64,000 nt of DNA, from the NCBI GenBank assembly GCA_030750865.1, contig JASMHE010000008.1:186001-250000 (forward strand). Reading direction: 5' to 3'. The position numbers and the translations under genes were made by a program. The notes under the pieces are model-generated. The model was not told where the DNA came from. It did not search any database and worked only from the letters and a program-made list of their open reading frames with translations. Numbering within the stretch: position 1 is the stretch's first letter; each line of letters starts with the position of its first letter. Below are positions 16,986 through 25,024 of the stretch, piece after piece. Source of the stretch: Alphaproteobacteria bacterium (lineage in GTDB: Bacteria; Pseudomonadota; Alphaproteobacteria; Micavibrionales; Micavibrionaceae).

Positions 16986-17531
16986 ATGGAAGATGATAAT
17001 CAGTGGCAGCAATGGGCTGTCGCCGCACAGCAAGGAGACAAAAAGGCTTATAATAGCCTGCTGCGCGATATTGTGCCCTATATCCGTGCCGTTCTGGGCG
17101 GAAGTCTGGCCAACGAAGATTGGGCCGACGATATTGTTCAGGACATTTTGATCTCGGTTCATAAATCGCTGCATACCTATACAGAAAGTCGTCCGTTCAA
17201 GCCCTGGTTGACGTCGATCATCTATTTCCGCCGCACAGATTATTTGCGCAAATATTATGGCCGCAAGAAATTAAAGGATGTTGTGAAAGAGGATGCCGTT
17301 TTCTTTGGTGAAAATGTAACGGAACAGATTGGATACAGCGAATTAAAGGACATAGAGCGTTATCTTGGCGGTTTGAATGAAAAACACAAAGATGCCTTCA
17401 TTCTGATGAAGCTGGAAGGGTATAGCGCATCTGAAGTCGGAGAAAAGCTGGATATGTCCGAGTCTGCGGTCAAAGTGTCTGTACACCGCACGAAAGAAAT
17501 GCTGAAAAGTGCAATGGAAGAGGGGGCATAA
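16986..17531 (+). CDS. ECF-type RNA polymerase sigma factor
   Basis: 181 residues. Sigma region 2 spans about 10-85 (DWADDIVQDILISVHKSL with a preceding acidic helix, then FKPWLTSIIYFRRTDYLRK for -10 recognition), and region 4 about 125-178 with the helix-turn-helix GYSASEVGEKLDMSESAVKVSVHRTKEML. The next gene, 19 bp on, encodes a six-helix NrsF-type membrane anti-sigma, so this matches the SigF/NrsF pairing known in Caulobacter, where it responds to oxidative or metal stress. No good Shine-Dalgarno is visible before the ATG. Autoregulation is likely by family rule but not shown by a recognisable promoter. Confidence 0.92.
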   Translation: MEDDNQWQQWAVAAQQGDKKAYNSLLRDIVPYIRAVLGGSLANEDWADDIVQDILISVHKSLHTYTESRPFKPWLTSIIYFRRTDYLRKYYGRKKLKDVVKEDAVFFGENVTEQIGYSELKDIERYLGGLNEKHKDAFILMKLEGYSASEVGEKLDMSESAVKVSVHRTKEMLKSAMEEGA

Positions 17532-17550
17532 AAATGCCGCGTAGAACATA

Positions 17551-18213
17551 ATGAATAATGATGAACAAAACAAAATAGACAAGATGATCGATGATCTGTC
17601 TGATCGTCTCGAACCGGTGAAGGTGATCAAGCCAACGCATATTCGTGCGTTTGTTGTGTTCGTCTTGTCTGTTGTGTATGTCACGGTGGTCACAAACTTC
17701 TTTCTGGATATGCGTTTTGACCTGAAGCACAGATTACAGGACTTCAGCTTTTTGTTCGAAGTTGTCTATGTGTTGCTGATTTGCTTTTTATCCTTCTATG
17801 CGGCTGCCAAATTATCGCTGCCTGATGTCAGGCATGTGAAATGGTATGTCTTGTCACCTGTTTTGATGGTTGTGCTGGGGGCCGTGTTGCTGCTTGCGCA
17901 ATATATCAGCCACGATTTGCCGCTGCGGATTGATATCGGCCGCTTTTCTTACCATCATTGTATGCTTGACGGTGTGTTCCTTGTGTCATTGCCGGTGTTG
18001 ATCTGTGTGTTTCTGGTGCGGCGCGGGGCGACCACGCATCCGTATCTTGCGGCGATGGTCAGCAGTATCGGCGGCGGTATGATGGGCTGGCTCGGCCTGC
18101 GCATGGGATGCGGAAGCAATGATATATCCCATCTGTTCTTTGCGCATTTCTTGCCGTTTTTTATTATTGCTTTTGTGCCGAGCCTGCTTGCCAGAAAGAT
18201 TTTTCGTTGGTAA
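17551..18213 (+). CDS. NrsF-like membrane anti-sigma factor (DUF1109)
   Basis: 220 residues with six predicted membrane helices and a short cytoplasmic N terminus (MNNDEQNKIDKMIDDLSDRLEPVK), the standard arrangement of NrsF/DUF1109 anti-sigma factors. Conserved features include SLPVLICVFLVRRGATTHP and the Gly-rich GGGMMGWLGLRMGCGSNDISHLFFAHFLP near the end, with Cys and His residues that may take part in sensing. It should hold the upstream ECF sigma factor at the inner membrane until a signal releases it. Position 19 bp after the sigma gene supports one operon. Confidence 0.9.
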   Translation: MNNDEQNKIDKMIDDLSDRLEPVKVIKPTHIRAFVVFVLSVVYVTVVTNFFLDMRFDLKHRLQDFSFLFEVVYVLLICFLSFYAAAKLSLPDVRHVKWYVLSPVLMVVLGAVLLLAQYISHDLPLRIDIGRFSYHHCMLDGVFLVSLPVLICVFLVRRGATTHPYLAAMVSSIGGGMMGWLGLRMGCGSNDISHLFFAHFLPFFIIAFVPSLLARKIFRW

Positions 18214-18259
18214 TGTTTGAACAGTCTGAAATATAAGAAATTTCGAGAAAGATACCCTG

Positions 18260-18565
18260 ATGAACGTAAGAATTTACAAACCGTCCAAATCAGCCATGCA
18301 GTCCGGTCGCGGTAAAACGCAAAAATGGCATCTGGAATATGAAACGGAAACAGCCCGTGCGCCGGAACCGCTTATGGGATGGGTGTCATCGGGTGATACG
18401 CTTAATCAGGTTGTGCTGAAATTCGATGCGCAGGAAGATGCCATTGCCTATGCCGAGAAAAGGGGCTGGTCTTATACGGTGACTGAGCCACATACCAAGA
18501 AAGTGAAGCCGCGTAATTATGCGGACAACTTCGTTTTTGATGATTCGGTCTTGTCCTCAAAATAA
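18260..18565 (+). CDS. Complex I accessory subunit, NDUFS4-like
   Basis: 101 residues. MNVRIYKPSKSAMQSGRGKTQKW at the start, GWVSSGDTLNQVVLKFDAQEDAIAYAEKRGW in the middle and PRNYADNFVFD at the end are the signature of the ETC_C1_NDUFS4 family, the alphaproteobacterial homologue of the mitochondrial NDUFS4 (18 kDa) subunit of NADH:ubiquinone oxidoreductase. It lies on the matrix/cytoplasmic side of the peripheral arm. As usual in alphaproteobacteria it is encoded away from the nuo operon. Monocistronic between the anti-sigma gene and tRNA-Arg. Confidence 0.93.
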   Translation: MNVRIYKPSKSAMQSGRGKTQKWHLEYETETARAPEPLMGWVSSGDTLNQVVLKFDAQEDAIAYAEKRGWSYTVTEPHTKKVKPRNYADNFVFDDSVLSSK

Positions 18566-18666
18566 TCAGTGTTGATTTTTATCCCATTTTAACATTATAA
18601 CGTCATTGTTAAATGCTGATGACGTGTTTGTCGTTTTATGGCATAAGACAGCCAGCATCATTGTGT

Positions 18667-18743
18667 GCGCCCTTAGCTCAACTGGATAGAGCAATTGCCT
18701 TCTAAGCAATAGGTTACAGGTTCAAGTCCTGTAGGGCGTGCCA
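18667..18743 (+). tRNA. tRNA-Arg (TCT anticodon)
   Basis: Full cloverleaf: acceptor GCGCCCT / AGGGCGT, D arm TAGCTCAACTGGATAGAGCA, anticodon stem ATTGC / GCAAT around CTTCTAA (anticodon TCT), T arm GTTCAAGTC, encoded CCA end. It borders the 517-bp gene-free leader of the three-gene cluster. Confidence 0.97.
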
Positions 18744-18799
18744 TTTTCTCCGAATATTTCCCTACATTTTGAAAGTTGAGATTATCCCGCGTTCAGGGC

Positions 18800-18832
18800 A
18801 AAAAAAGGTCCGGAGATCAAAGATCTCCGGAC
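18800..18832 (-). terminator. Terminator-like hairpin, minus-strand orientation
   Basis: An 11-bp stem (GTCCGGAGATC / GATCTCCGGAC, 3-base loop AAA) is immediately preceded on the plus strand by AAAAAAAG. Read on the minus strand this is stem-loop then a T7 tract, the standard intrinsic terminator layout. On the plus strand no T tract follows, so it is not a usual terminator for tRNA-Arg. No minus-strand gene is visible upstream of it (see findings). Confidence 0.55.
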
Positions 18833-18923
18833 AAACGGCGGTAATAGAGGGTGTGTATCTTCATTACTAACGGTAATATTTTATGAATGCAAGAAAAAAA
18901 TGTGTGTTATTGAAAGTTTCTTG

Positions 18924-18942
18924 AAAAAACACTGTGTTTTTT
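18924..18942. repeat. AT-rich palindrome in leader
   Basis: Nine-base arms AAAAAACAC and GTGTTTTTT separated by a single T. The one-base spacer makes an RNA hairpin unlikely but suits a dimeric DNA-binding protein. About 320 bp upstream of the first cluster gene. Confidence 0.4.
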
Positions 18943-19234
18943 GCCTAACTTATGAAAAACAAGCTTTTTACTTAAGTAAAATCTACTTTACACAAAAAGA
19001 AAATTTTGGAGCCTGATTCAGGGCGTCGGGCGAGAGAATCGCGTGTTACAATATTTCAATTTCAGAATAGAAAACTGTCGAAAAATTGCCGAACATAGTT
19101 CGCTGAATTTATTATTGAAAATCAGGGGGTTAAGAAAAAAGCTGTATATAAAATAAAAAATTTCCTTGTAATTACATATATACATAACTATAAATTCGGG
19201 TAAGCAAATAATAATAATTTAAAGAACAACAGGG

Positions 19235-19250
19235 CCTTAATTTTTTAAGG
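19235..19250 (+). promoter_or_regulatory. Hairpin overlapping the ribosome-binding site
   Basis: CCTTAA / TTAAGG arms around TTTT end exactly on the AAGGG that is the only Shine-Dalgarno-like sequence properly spaced (9 bases) from the TTG at 19261. If that start is used, folding would hide the ribosome-binding site. Confidence 0.35.
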
Positions 19251-19260
19251 GTTTGCAGAA

Positions 19261-21627
19261 TTGGGGAAGGGTATGACGCCGGCAGAACGAATTGAACGTT
19301 ATCTCGATGGAACTCAAAAGCACCCGTTTGACTGGGTAAACAATCCTATTTTCTATGATCCAAGACCGACACCAGGTGATACACACACCGAAAAACTGCG
19401 TGCAGCAGCGACAATGCTGTCGATTGCAGCGGCAGAAGTAACCGAACATCTTGATATTTGTTTCCGTGCCAGTTCAATGTCCAATGGCGCGAAAGCATAT
19501 GACCTTGTTGATTTATATGAAGATCAAATTCTAAACCGTGTCGAGGCGACGTATGGCGAGCCATATAAGACGACACAGAATATCATGAAATTCCTGCCCC
19601 CGAGTGAAGTCAAAGAAAAAGTGGTCGCACCGAATGCGCTGAAAGACGAAAATGCGGGCAACCTTCTTGAAATTAATCAGCCTGATAAAGCCGCCGTTGT
19701 TCCGATCTGGACTGAGGCGGCTTTGCGTAACGGCCGTAATGTTCAGGCCTTTACAGGTGGATCCGAATTCGAAGACTGGACGTATGAGGTATATTGGGGA
19801 TCGCGCATGCTTGATGCCTCTTCGCAGGTAATGGGCGGCGACCATGTTTATTCACGGTACGGCAGTTACGAAGATGTGCGCGGTGATCTGGCGCAGTGCG
19901 GTCTGGCAGATGATTACATGAAAACGCCGGATGCCGGTAAACATTATGACATTGTTGATGATGCAGGACAGCCGGTTAGCCACGCTGATCGTATGTGGGC
20001 GCGTGCACAACATGTTTTCGATGTGGTCGAACGCGGTTTTCGTACAGATTTGGGCGCAGCTGCACTGGTCGCGCAGTTCATCATTGATGATTGGCTGAAT
20101 GATATTGAAAACAGCCCGCTTGACCCTGAAAAAGTGCATGATTCACTGAAAAACAGACCACAACAAGACATCAAACGTGCAACGCAGTTAAAGAAAATAA
20201 TGCTGCCTTATATTGCGCAAAAATGCGCGTCATGGATTCCATTTGAAGAAGATGACGATCTGGGCGCATATTACGAAGACAAGATCAAGCCGCTTGTTGA
20301 AAAGGGCGATGCACTTGATGTTGATTGCGATGCGTTGAAGAAAACATTGTTCTCTTACCATCCGCTTGGCGGGTTTGCGCATAAAGATTTATCCGCAGAA
20401 GCGACGGCGAAGCACCGCGAAACGCTGGCGGCACAGTTTAACGGCAATGCAAGCACGCAAAGCCTGAAGGCCGTCAAACGCCGCACGACAGATGGGGCTT
20501 ATTTCCAGTCACCGGCCAAATTATTTGATGAACATTTCTACGAAGATCTGGATGTTTGGGAACGCGCGGGTCTGCCGTTCCTGATGGGCGCGATGGAGTC
20601 TTTCCGTTTGCCGGAAAACGCGCCGAAAGCAGCCTTTTACGTGGCTGAACCAAAAGGCGGCAAGCGCGCGTCCAAGTTTATGAAGAAAAATGATGTTCTG
20701 ACCGTACGCGAGGCACAGAACGTGATTGCGCCGGACGAGTTTGATGCGTCTTTCGGCAAGAAAGTGATCGAAAAGAACAAAGCGGACGAAGAGCTGGTTA
20801 AAAATACGCTGGTCGGCGATGATGCGGTGAAAGCGCTTGGCGTTTCCAATATCGTCAGTACATCGAACATCAAGCGTATTGCTGAATCTGCGGAAAAGCA
20901 CCGTAAATTTGTTGCCGCAAAAGGGACACAGCGTTTTTCACCAAAAGCCTATATGGCGATGACAATGGAATGGATTGACCGGAATGCCGAAGTCGTCGTG
21001 TTGAACGAAGGCTGGTCGGTGCATCATGACGATGTGCAGGTCGCAATGCGGGCGCTTATGCTTGCGACGGGGCTGGTAGAGCGCCCTTACGAAGGCGGCA
21101 AGCACCGTATGGAAATCTTTGTTGAAAAACATAATGCGAAAGGCGAAGTGACGTTGGATAAGCAGGATTTACACAGCCTTATCAAGACGTTATCAGAGCG
21201 TGTTGATACATTGCTTGATAATAATGAAGAGGCTCGCGAACATTACGTAACGATGGCGCGGATGCTGGCTGTTCTTGATATGCATATTGATCCGGTGAAC
21301 CGCAATTTTGAATCTGTACGCGACAAAGCAACGGGCGCAGACAGTAAGCACCAGATTATCGACTGGGCGGCTGTTGACCCGTATCTGACGCATTTCTGGG
21401 AATTTGATCCCGATAAAAAGCAGGAAATTGTCACGATCAGAGAAAAGATGAGAGAGAAGCTGCTGACGATTGGTGTTCAGCAACATAACTTCTCTGCCGA
21501 TGATGTTGTCGAGCTGGATAAAGATTATGTTGATGCGTGGGTCCGCGTGAATGGCGATAGTGCGCTTCTGCATCGTGGAAGCCCGGGCAGTGAAGTCCGT
21601 CATATTCCGGATGGGCCGACCGTTTAA
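19261..21627 (+). CDS. Large protein of unknown function, first gene of three-gene cluster
   Basis: 788 residues from the TTG at 19261 (AAGGG 9 bases upstream) or 784 from the ATG at 19273 (poorly spaced GGGGAAGG); the choice is open. Soluble, acidic, no signal peptide or membrane helix, and no domain I can name. Residues ~455-620 look alpha/beta: a strand AAFYVAEP, then a long helical stretch, then NAEVVVLNEGW followed by HHDDVQVAMRALMLATG. The strand-GW-acidic-helix pattern faintly recalls nucleoside 2-deoxyribosyltransferase-like or TIR-like Rossmann folds, but the catalytic Glu context is not evident. The C-terminal part has a helical segment and ends HIPDGPTV. The next gene follows after 43 bp in the same direction, so a functional link with the two nuclease-like proteins is likely. 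Confidence 0.85.
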   Translation: MGKGMTPAERIERYLDGTQKHPFDWVNNPIFYDPRPTPGDTHTEKLRAAATMLSIAAAEVTEHLDICFRASSMSNGAKAYDLVDLYEDQILNRVEATYGEPYKTTQNIMKFLPPSEVKEKVVAPNALKDENAGNLLEINQPDKAAVVPIWTEAALRNGRNVQAFTGGSEFEDWTYEVYWGSRMLDASSQVMGGDHVYSRYGSYEDVRGDLAQCGLADDYMKTPDAGKHYDIVDDAGQPVSHADRMWARAQHVFDVVERGFRTDLGAAALVAQFIIDDWLNDIENSPLDPEKVHDSLKNRPQQDIKRATQLKKIMLPYIAQKCASWIPFEEDDDLGAYYEDKIKPLVEKGDALDVDCDALKKTLFSYHPLGGFAHKDLSAEATAKHRETLAAQFNGNASTQSLKAVKRRTTDGAYFQSPAKLFDEHFYEDLDVWERAGLPFLMGAMESFRLPENAPKAAFYVAEPKGGKRASKFMKKNDVLTVREAQNVIAPDEFDASFGKKVIEKNKADEELVKNTLVGDDAVKALGVSNIVSTSNIKRIAESAEKHRKFVAAKGTQRFSPKAYMAMTMEWIDRNAEVVVLNEGWSVHHDDVQVAMRALMLATGLVERPYEGGKHRMEIFVEKHNAKGEVTLDKQDLHSLIKTLSERVDTLLDNNEEAREHYVTMARMLAVLDMHIDPVNRNFESVRDKATGADSKHQIIDWAAVDPYLTHFWEFDPDKKQEIVTIREKMREKLLTIGVQQHNFSADDVVELDKDYVDAWVRVNGDSALLHRGSPGSEVRHIPDGPTV

Positions 21628-21670
21628 AAATAATAATAAATAAAGAATCAAACAGGGAGATAAAAACACA

Positions 21671-24600
21671 ATGACATATCAAAGCGACGAATTGCTGCGA
21701 CGTGTCGGTCTGTTCTTTCGTAAAGGACGCAGGCCAAAGGATTCTGTTGTCTTATCTTCCGCGTCATCTGATCCGAAAACAGGCATGCTGGCCCGCGTCA
21801 CATCGGAAACATCATTAGATAAAAATAACGATGTTGAAAGCATGTCCCTGAAATATTGGCGGCATCAGCCATATGGCATGAATCGTGATCAGCACCTGAT
21901 TACGGTGAAAACACAGCCCAATGCCCGCAAAACAGCGCGTACGCTGTCACAGCTTTGGGTGCAATCACAATGTATTTTTGATGTATCCCGTGGCGACACG
22001 CTTGATGATCCGGAAACGGCAAAGCGCGTGAACCGTGTGCTTGAAGGTGTAAACCGCATGAATGCGCATCTGCGCGAAGGCGGTGATGTGGCCGATACGG
22101 CAAAAATATTTGATGCATGCATGTTTGATGATGTTCTGGGCGAGCATCTGATTATCAAAGGGCTTAGCAAAGAAGGCGGTTATACATTTTCACTGTCTTC
22201 GGCATTTGCACGCGTCGCAGACGAAGAGGCAAAGCGCATTGCGTTCAAAAATATCAGCGAAACAGATTTGAAGGCGATCCTGGGCTTCCAGATCAATACA
22301 CTGGAAAAAGACAAGAATTACGATAAGGCGCGGGAACTGACAACAAATGATCCGCAATCTGGTAAAACATATGTATCCGGCAGTGCCTATAAAAAAGCCA
22401 AAGACGGTACGATTACAGCCAGTGTATATCTGCGCCCTGATGATGGTGAAGCGACGCTTGAGGCCGAAGATGTGCCGGATTTTGTATCTTTTGAGTTCAA
22501 GCCGGTTTCCGGTAAGGGGGGCAAAAATGCAGGCTATGAACTGACGGATGTCAAATTCGAAGGCCGCAAGATTTCGCTGGATGATACGGATATGATTTTG
22601 CGCCTGATCGGTTTGTCGCAAGATTGTAATAGAGATATCTGTAACTGGAAATATCCGTCCTTTATGGATCATATCGCAAAACGTGATTTGCTTGACAAAA
22701 TTGATCCGTTACCTGTGCCGAAATCACTCGAGAAAAAAGGCGGTGAATTGCTGTATGTCTCTATGCATGGTAGCGGCACAGAAAAACATATCGAGAATTT
22801 CGGCGATCAAATCGGTATTGGTGGTTTGTTCCTGCAACGTGGCCGTAAACAGGATGGTATGATCAGCACGGTCGGTGCTGTCGTTGACTTCCCGTTTGCA
22901 TCCGGGGGTCCTGATTCCAATTATGACGGGGCTGTACCTGATTATCTGCCGTTCTGGGATGATATCCGGTCATTCTTTATCACGCACGATCACTTTGACC
23001 ACGCCGATGGTATGGCGTATTACGCCAAAGCCGGTCTGATGAAGAAGAAAGACGTGTATGCCACACCGGAAGTAAAATATATGCTGCGCGCGAAGATGGA
23101 TTATTTGCAAGTGCCAAAGAACTTGCGTCCGAAAATCCATGTCTTGCGGGAAGAAGGGCATGTCGCGCTGAAGGACGAAGATGGCGTGAACCGCCTGATT
23201 GTACAATATTCACCGAACGGTACGCGTCACTCTGCGCGGTGTACGCCGTATGTTGTGTCCGGTGTTTACGGGAATGAACATTATAACGGATCAACAGTTG
23301 TCTATGGTGACGGGAACACGATTAACCCGAGCGGCCGCGAGTTTTTCAAGAAGGGCTTGAAAGCACTGGACGGCAAAGAAGATGTGCCAAAAGAGCTGCT
23401 GAAATCCAAATATAGCGTTGTGCTGCACGATATTACGGCTGTCCGTTACGAAGGGCACGCACCGGAACCTGAGGACGTTGAAGAAAATCTGTCGATTGCG
23501 ACAGGCTGGTTTGCCGATAAAGGCGTGTTGATGGCGCCGATCACAACAAATGATGCGGAATATACCGTCGCGATGAACACGGCCAGCCGCACAGGCCGTC
23601 ATATTACAGCGGTCGGCAGTAACGCCGAAAGACGCCTTGCGTGTAAGAACCTGTTCGGTGTTGATCCGTTCATCAATTTGCGTGAATTTGCGCTTGATCC
23701 GTTTGAAGAGTTTTTCAAAGGCGATTCCATTATCCCGCGCGACATTCTGGAAGACTATGTTGATCGCTTCCTGGCTCTGGATGATGATGACGAAGAAAAA
23801 GGCAAGGTTCCTGCCACATATCTGGAAGCACTGGAACAAGCCCGCAAAAAGATCAAGAAGACAGAAAAAGACAAGGTGCAACCACGTGACCGTGAACATG
23901 TCAGTGCCGTACGTTCCTATATCAAGGAAACACTGGATAAACACGGACAGCTTGTTTTTGAAAATGACGTGAACGGTTACTTGATGTGGAAAGCCATCAT
24001 GGATGGTCAGGATACGGCCTCTATGCGGGCCACGCGTACATCGAAAATGGCCAAAGAATTCCGTGACAATCCGTCCGAGTTGATGATTTTCGTCACAGGG
24101 ACGCAAGGCAACGCCGAAGAGCATTTCTCGACCGTGCAGAAATTGGTGAATTACTTCTCCTTGCTGGATGCGAATCCGGAAGTGCAGCCAACCGGCTATA
24201 AAATCAATTTGCAGGATTATGTGGCGGTGATTACACAGTCAGCCATTCCGGGCAACGAAAATTCACAAGATCGCATGATTCAAGACCTCGTAGAACAACG
24301 TGATATCACGGTGATCGGCGCGATCAAAGACGGGTTCAAGGTTTATAACCCGAAAGACAAGCGTCATGAAATCGAACATGACCTGAGACGACGTGGCTGG
24401 AATTTTGATACAGATGCCAATGGCAATCTGCATGTGCATGGCCATTCAATTCACTTCCACGGTCATGGCTTTAAAAAGAATTTGGAAAGCATTATTTCCG
24501 ACATTCCGGCTCATACGCACGAAGTGCACCACGTGCCGGATCGTAACTCTTATGACACGTTCCGTAGACTGAGCCGTGAAAAAGGATTTGGTCATTCCGA

Positions 24601-24997
24601 ACAGCAACCCGAAGATTTTCTTGTGCGCCGTATTAGCGCCAAAGGCAAAAAGCCAGGTGATTTATATGCGCCGGTCGCGCGGCTGAACCCGTCCTATATT
24701 CTGGTGAATATGGAACGTAAGTACGGGCAGTTCTATAACGGGTCATTGTCATTGAGCCGCGTGACAAAGCTGGCACGCGAAGGCGGTAACCGTGATGACG
24801 GGCTGATGGCGCGTACAGGCGGAAAAGACGGCACTTATCAGCGCAAGACAGCGCATCGTGACTGGGAAACAGCAAATAACGATAATACACGGAAGCCGAT
24901 TACACGGATTCGTAAAATGGGGCCGGGGGTCGCAGATCGCGGTCACGGGCGGAAGGCCCAGAATATTCCGCTCTGGAGCAAAAGAACGCCGAGTTAA
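21671..24997 (+). CDS. RNase J-like metallo-beta-lactamase/beta-CASP protein with long N-terminal extension
   Basis: 1108 residues, about twice a usual RNase J. Residues 1-~350 are unrecognised. The rest follows RNase J motif by motif: metal motif HDHFDH (439-444), His in HSARC (520), Asp in VYGDGN (547), VVLHDITAVRYEGHAPEPEDV (around 582-602) matching the RNase J 'DSTNAE...SE' region, GSNAERR (649-655), TGTQGNAEE (809-817), QSAIPGNE (856-863) and a final VHGHSIHFHGHG (around 922) in place of SGHA. Insertions lie between the metal and beta-CASP halves (about 690-800). The metal ligands are kept, so nuclease activity on RNA or DNA ends is plausible; the usual HGE near the end is not clear. GGGAG lies ~11 bases upstream; the third gene starts 27 bp after the stop. 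A housekeeping RNase J is less likely given size and company. Confidence 0.88.
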   Translation: MTYQSDELLRRVGLFFRKGRRPKDSVVLSSASSDPKTGMLARVTSETSLDKNNDVESMSLKYWRHQPYGMNRDQHLITVKTQPNARKTARTLSQLWVQSQCIFDVSRGDTLDDPETAKRVNRVLEGVNRMNAHLREGGDVADTAKIFDACMFDDVLGEHLIIKGLSKEGGYTFSLSSAFARVADEEAKRIAFKNISETDLKAILGFQINTLEKDKNYDKARELTTNDPQSGKTYVSGSAYKKAKDGTITASVYLRPDDGEATLEAEDVPDFVSFEFKPVSGKGGKNAGYELTDVKFEGRKISLDDTDMILRLIGLSQDCNRDICNWKYPSFMDHIAKRDLLDKIDPLPVPKSLEKKGGELLYVSMHGSGTEKHIENFGDQIGIGGLFLQRGRKQDGMISTVGAVVDFPFASGGPDSNYDGAVPDYLPFWDDIRSFFITHDHFDHADGMAYYAKAGLMKKKDVYATPEVKYMLRAKMDYLQVPKNLRPKIHVLREEGHVALKDEDGVNRLIVQYSPNGTRHSARCTPYVVSGVYGNEHYNGSTVVYGDGNTINPSGREFFKKGLKALDGKEDVPKELLKSKYSVVLHDITAVRYEGHAPEPEDVEENLSIATGWFADKGVLMAPITTNDAEYTVAMNTASRTGRHITAVGSNAERRLACKNLFGVDPFINLREFALDPFEEFFKGDSIIPRDILEDYVDRFLALDDDDEEKGKVPATYLEALEQARKKIKKTEKDKVQPRDREHVSAVRSYIKETLDKHGQLVFENDVNGYLMWKAIMDGQDTASMRATRTSKMAKEFRDNPSELMIFVTGTQGNAEEHFSTVQKLVNYFSLLDANPEVQPTGYKINLQDYVAVITQSAIPGNENSQDRMIQDLVEQRDITVIGAIKDGFKVYNPKDKRHEIEHDLRRRGWNFDTDANGNLHVHGHSIHFHGHGFKKNLESIISDIPAHTHEVHHVPDRNSYDTFRRLSREKGFGHSEQQPEDFLVRRISAKGKKPGDLYAPVARLNPSYILVNMERKYGQFYNGSLSLSRVTKLAREGGNRDDGLMARTGGKDGTYQRKTAHRDWETANNDNTRKPITRIRKMGPGVADRGHGRKAQNIPLWSKRTPS

Positions 24998-25024
24998 TAA
25001 CAGAGCAAATGTTAGTGAAAACAA

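Larger units (their letters stand above)
18744..19260. other. 517-bp AT-rich non-coding leader
   Basis: No supportable gene on either strand. The stretch is much richer in A and T than its surroundings, especially 18840-19230. It contains a strong hairpin flanked by an A7 tract (18800-18832), a 19-bp AT-rich palindrome (18924-18942, half-site AAAAAACAC) and a 6-bp hairpin next to the first gene (19235-19250). It must hold the promoter of the large three-gene cluster; I cannot single out a convincing -35/-10 pair. Confidence 0.7.

Noticed and set aside
18800-18832. Hairpin as the terminator of tRNA-Arg
   Set aside because: On the plus strand the stem follows the A tract and no T tract comes after it, so the orientation is wrong for that transcript.
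21671-24997. Classification as a beta-lactamase, glyoxalase or ComEC-type MBL protein
   Set aside because: The downstream TGTQGN, SAIPGNE and GH motifs belong to the beta-CASP/RNase J group and are absent from those families.
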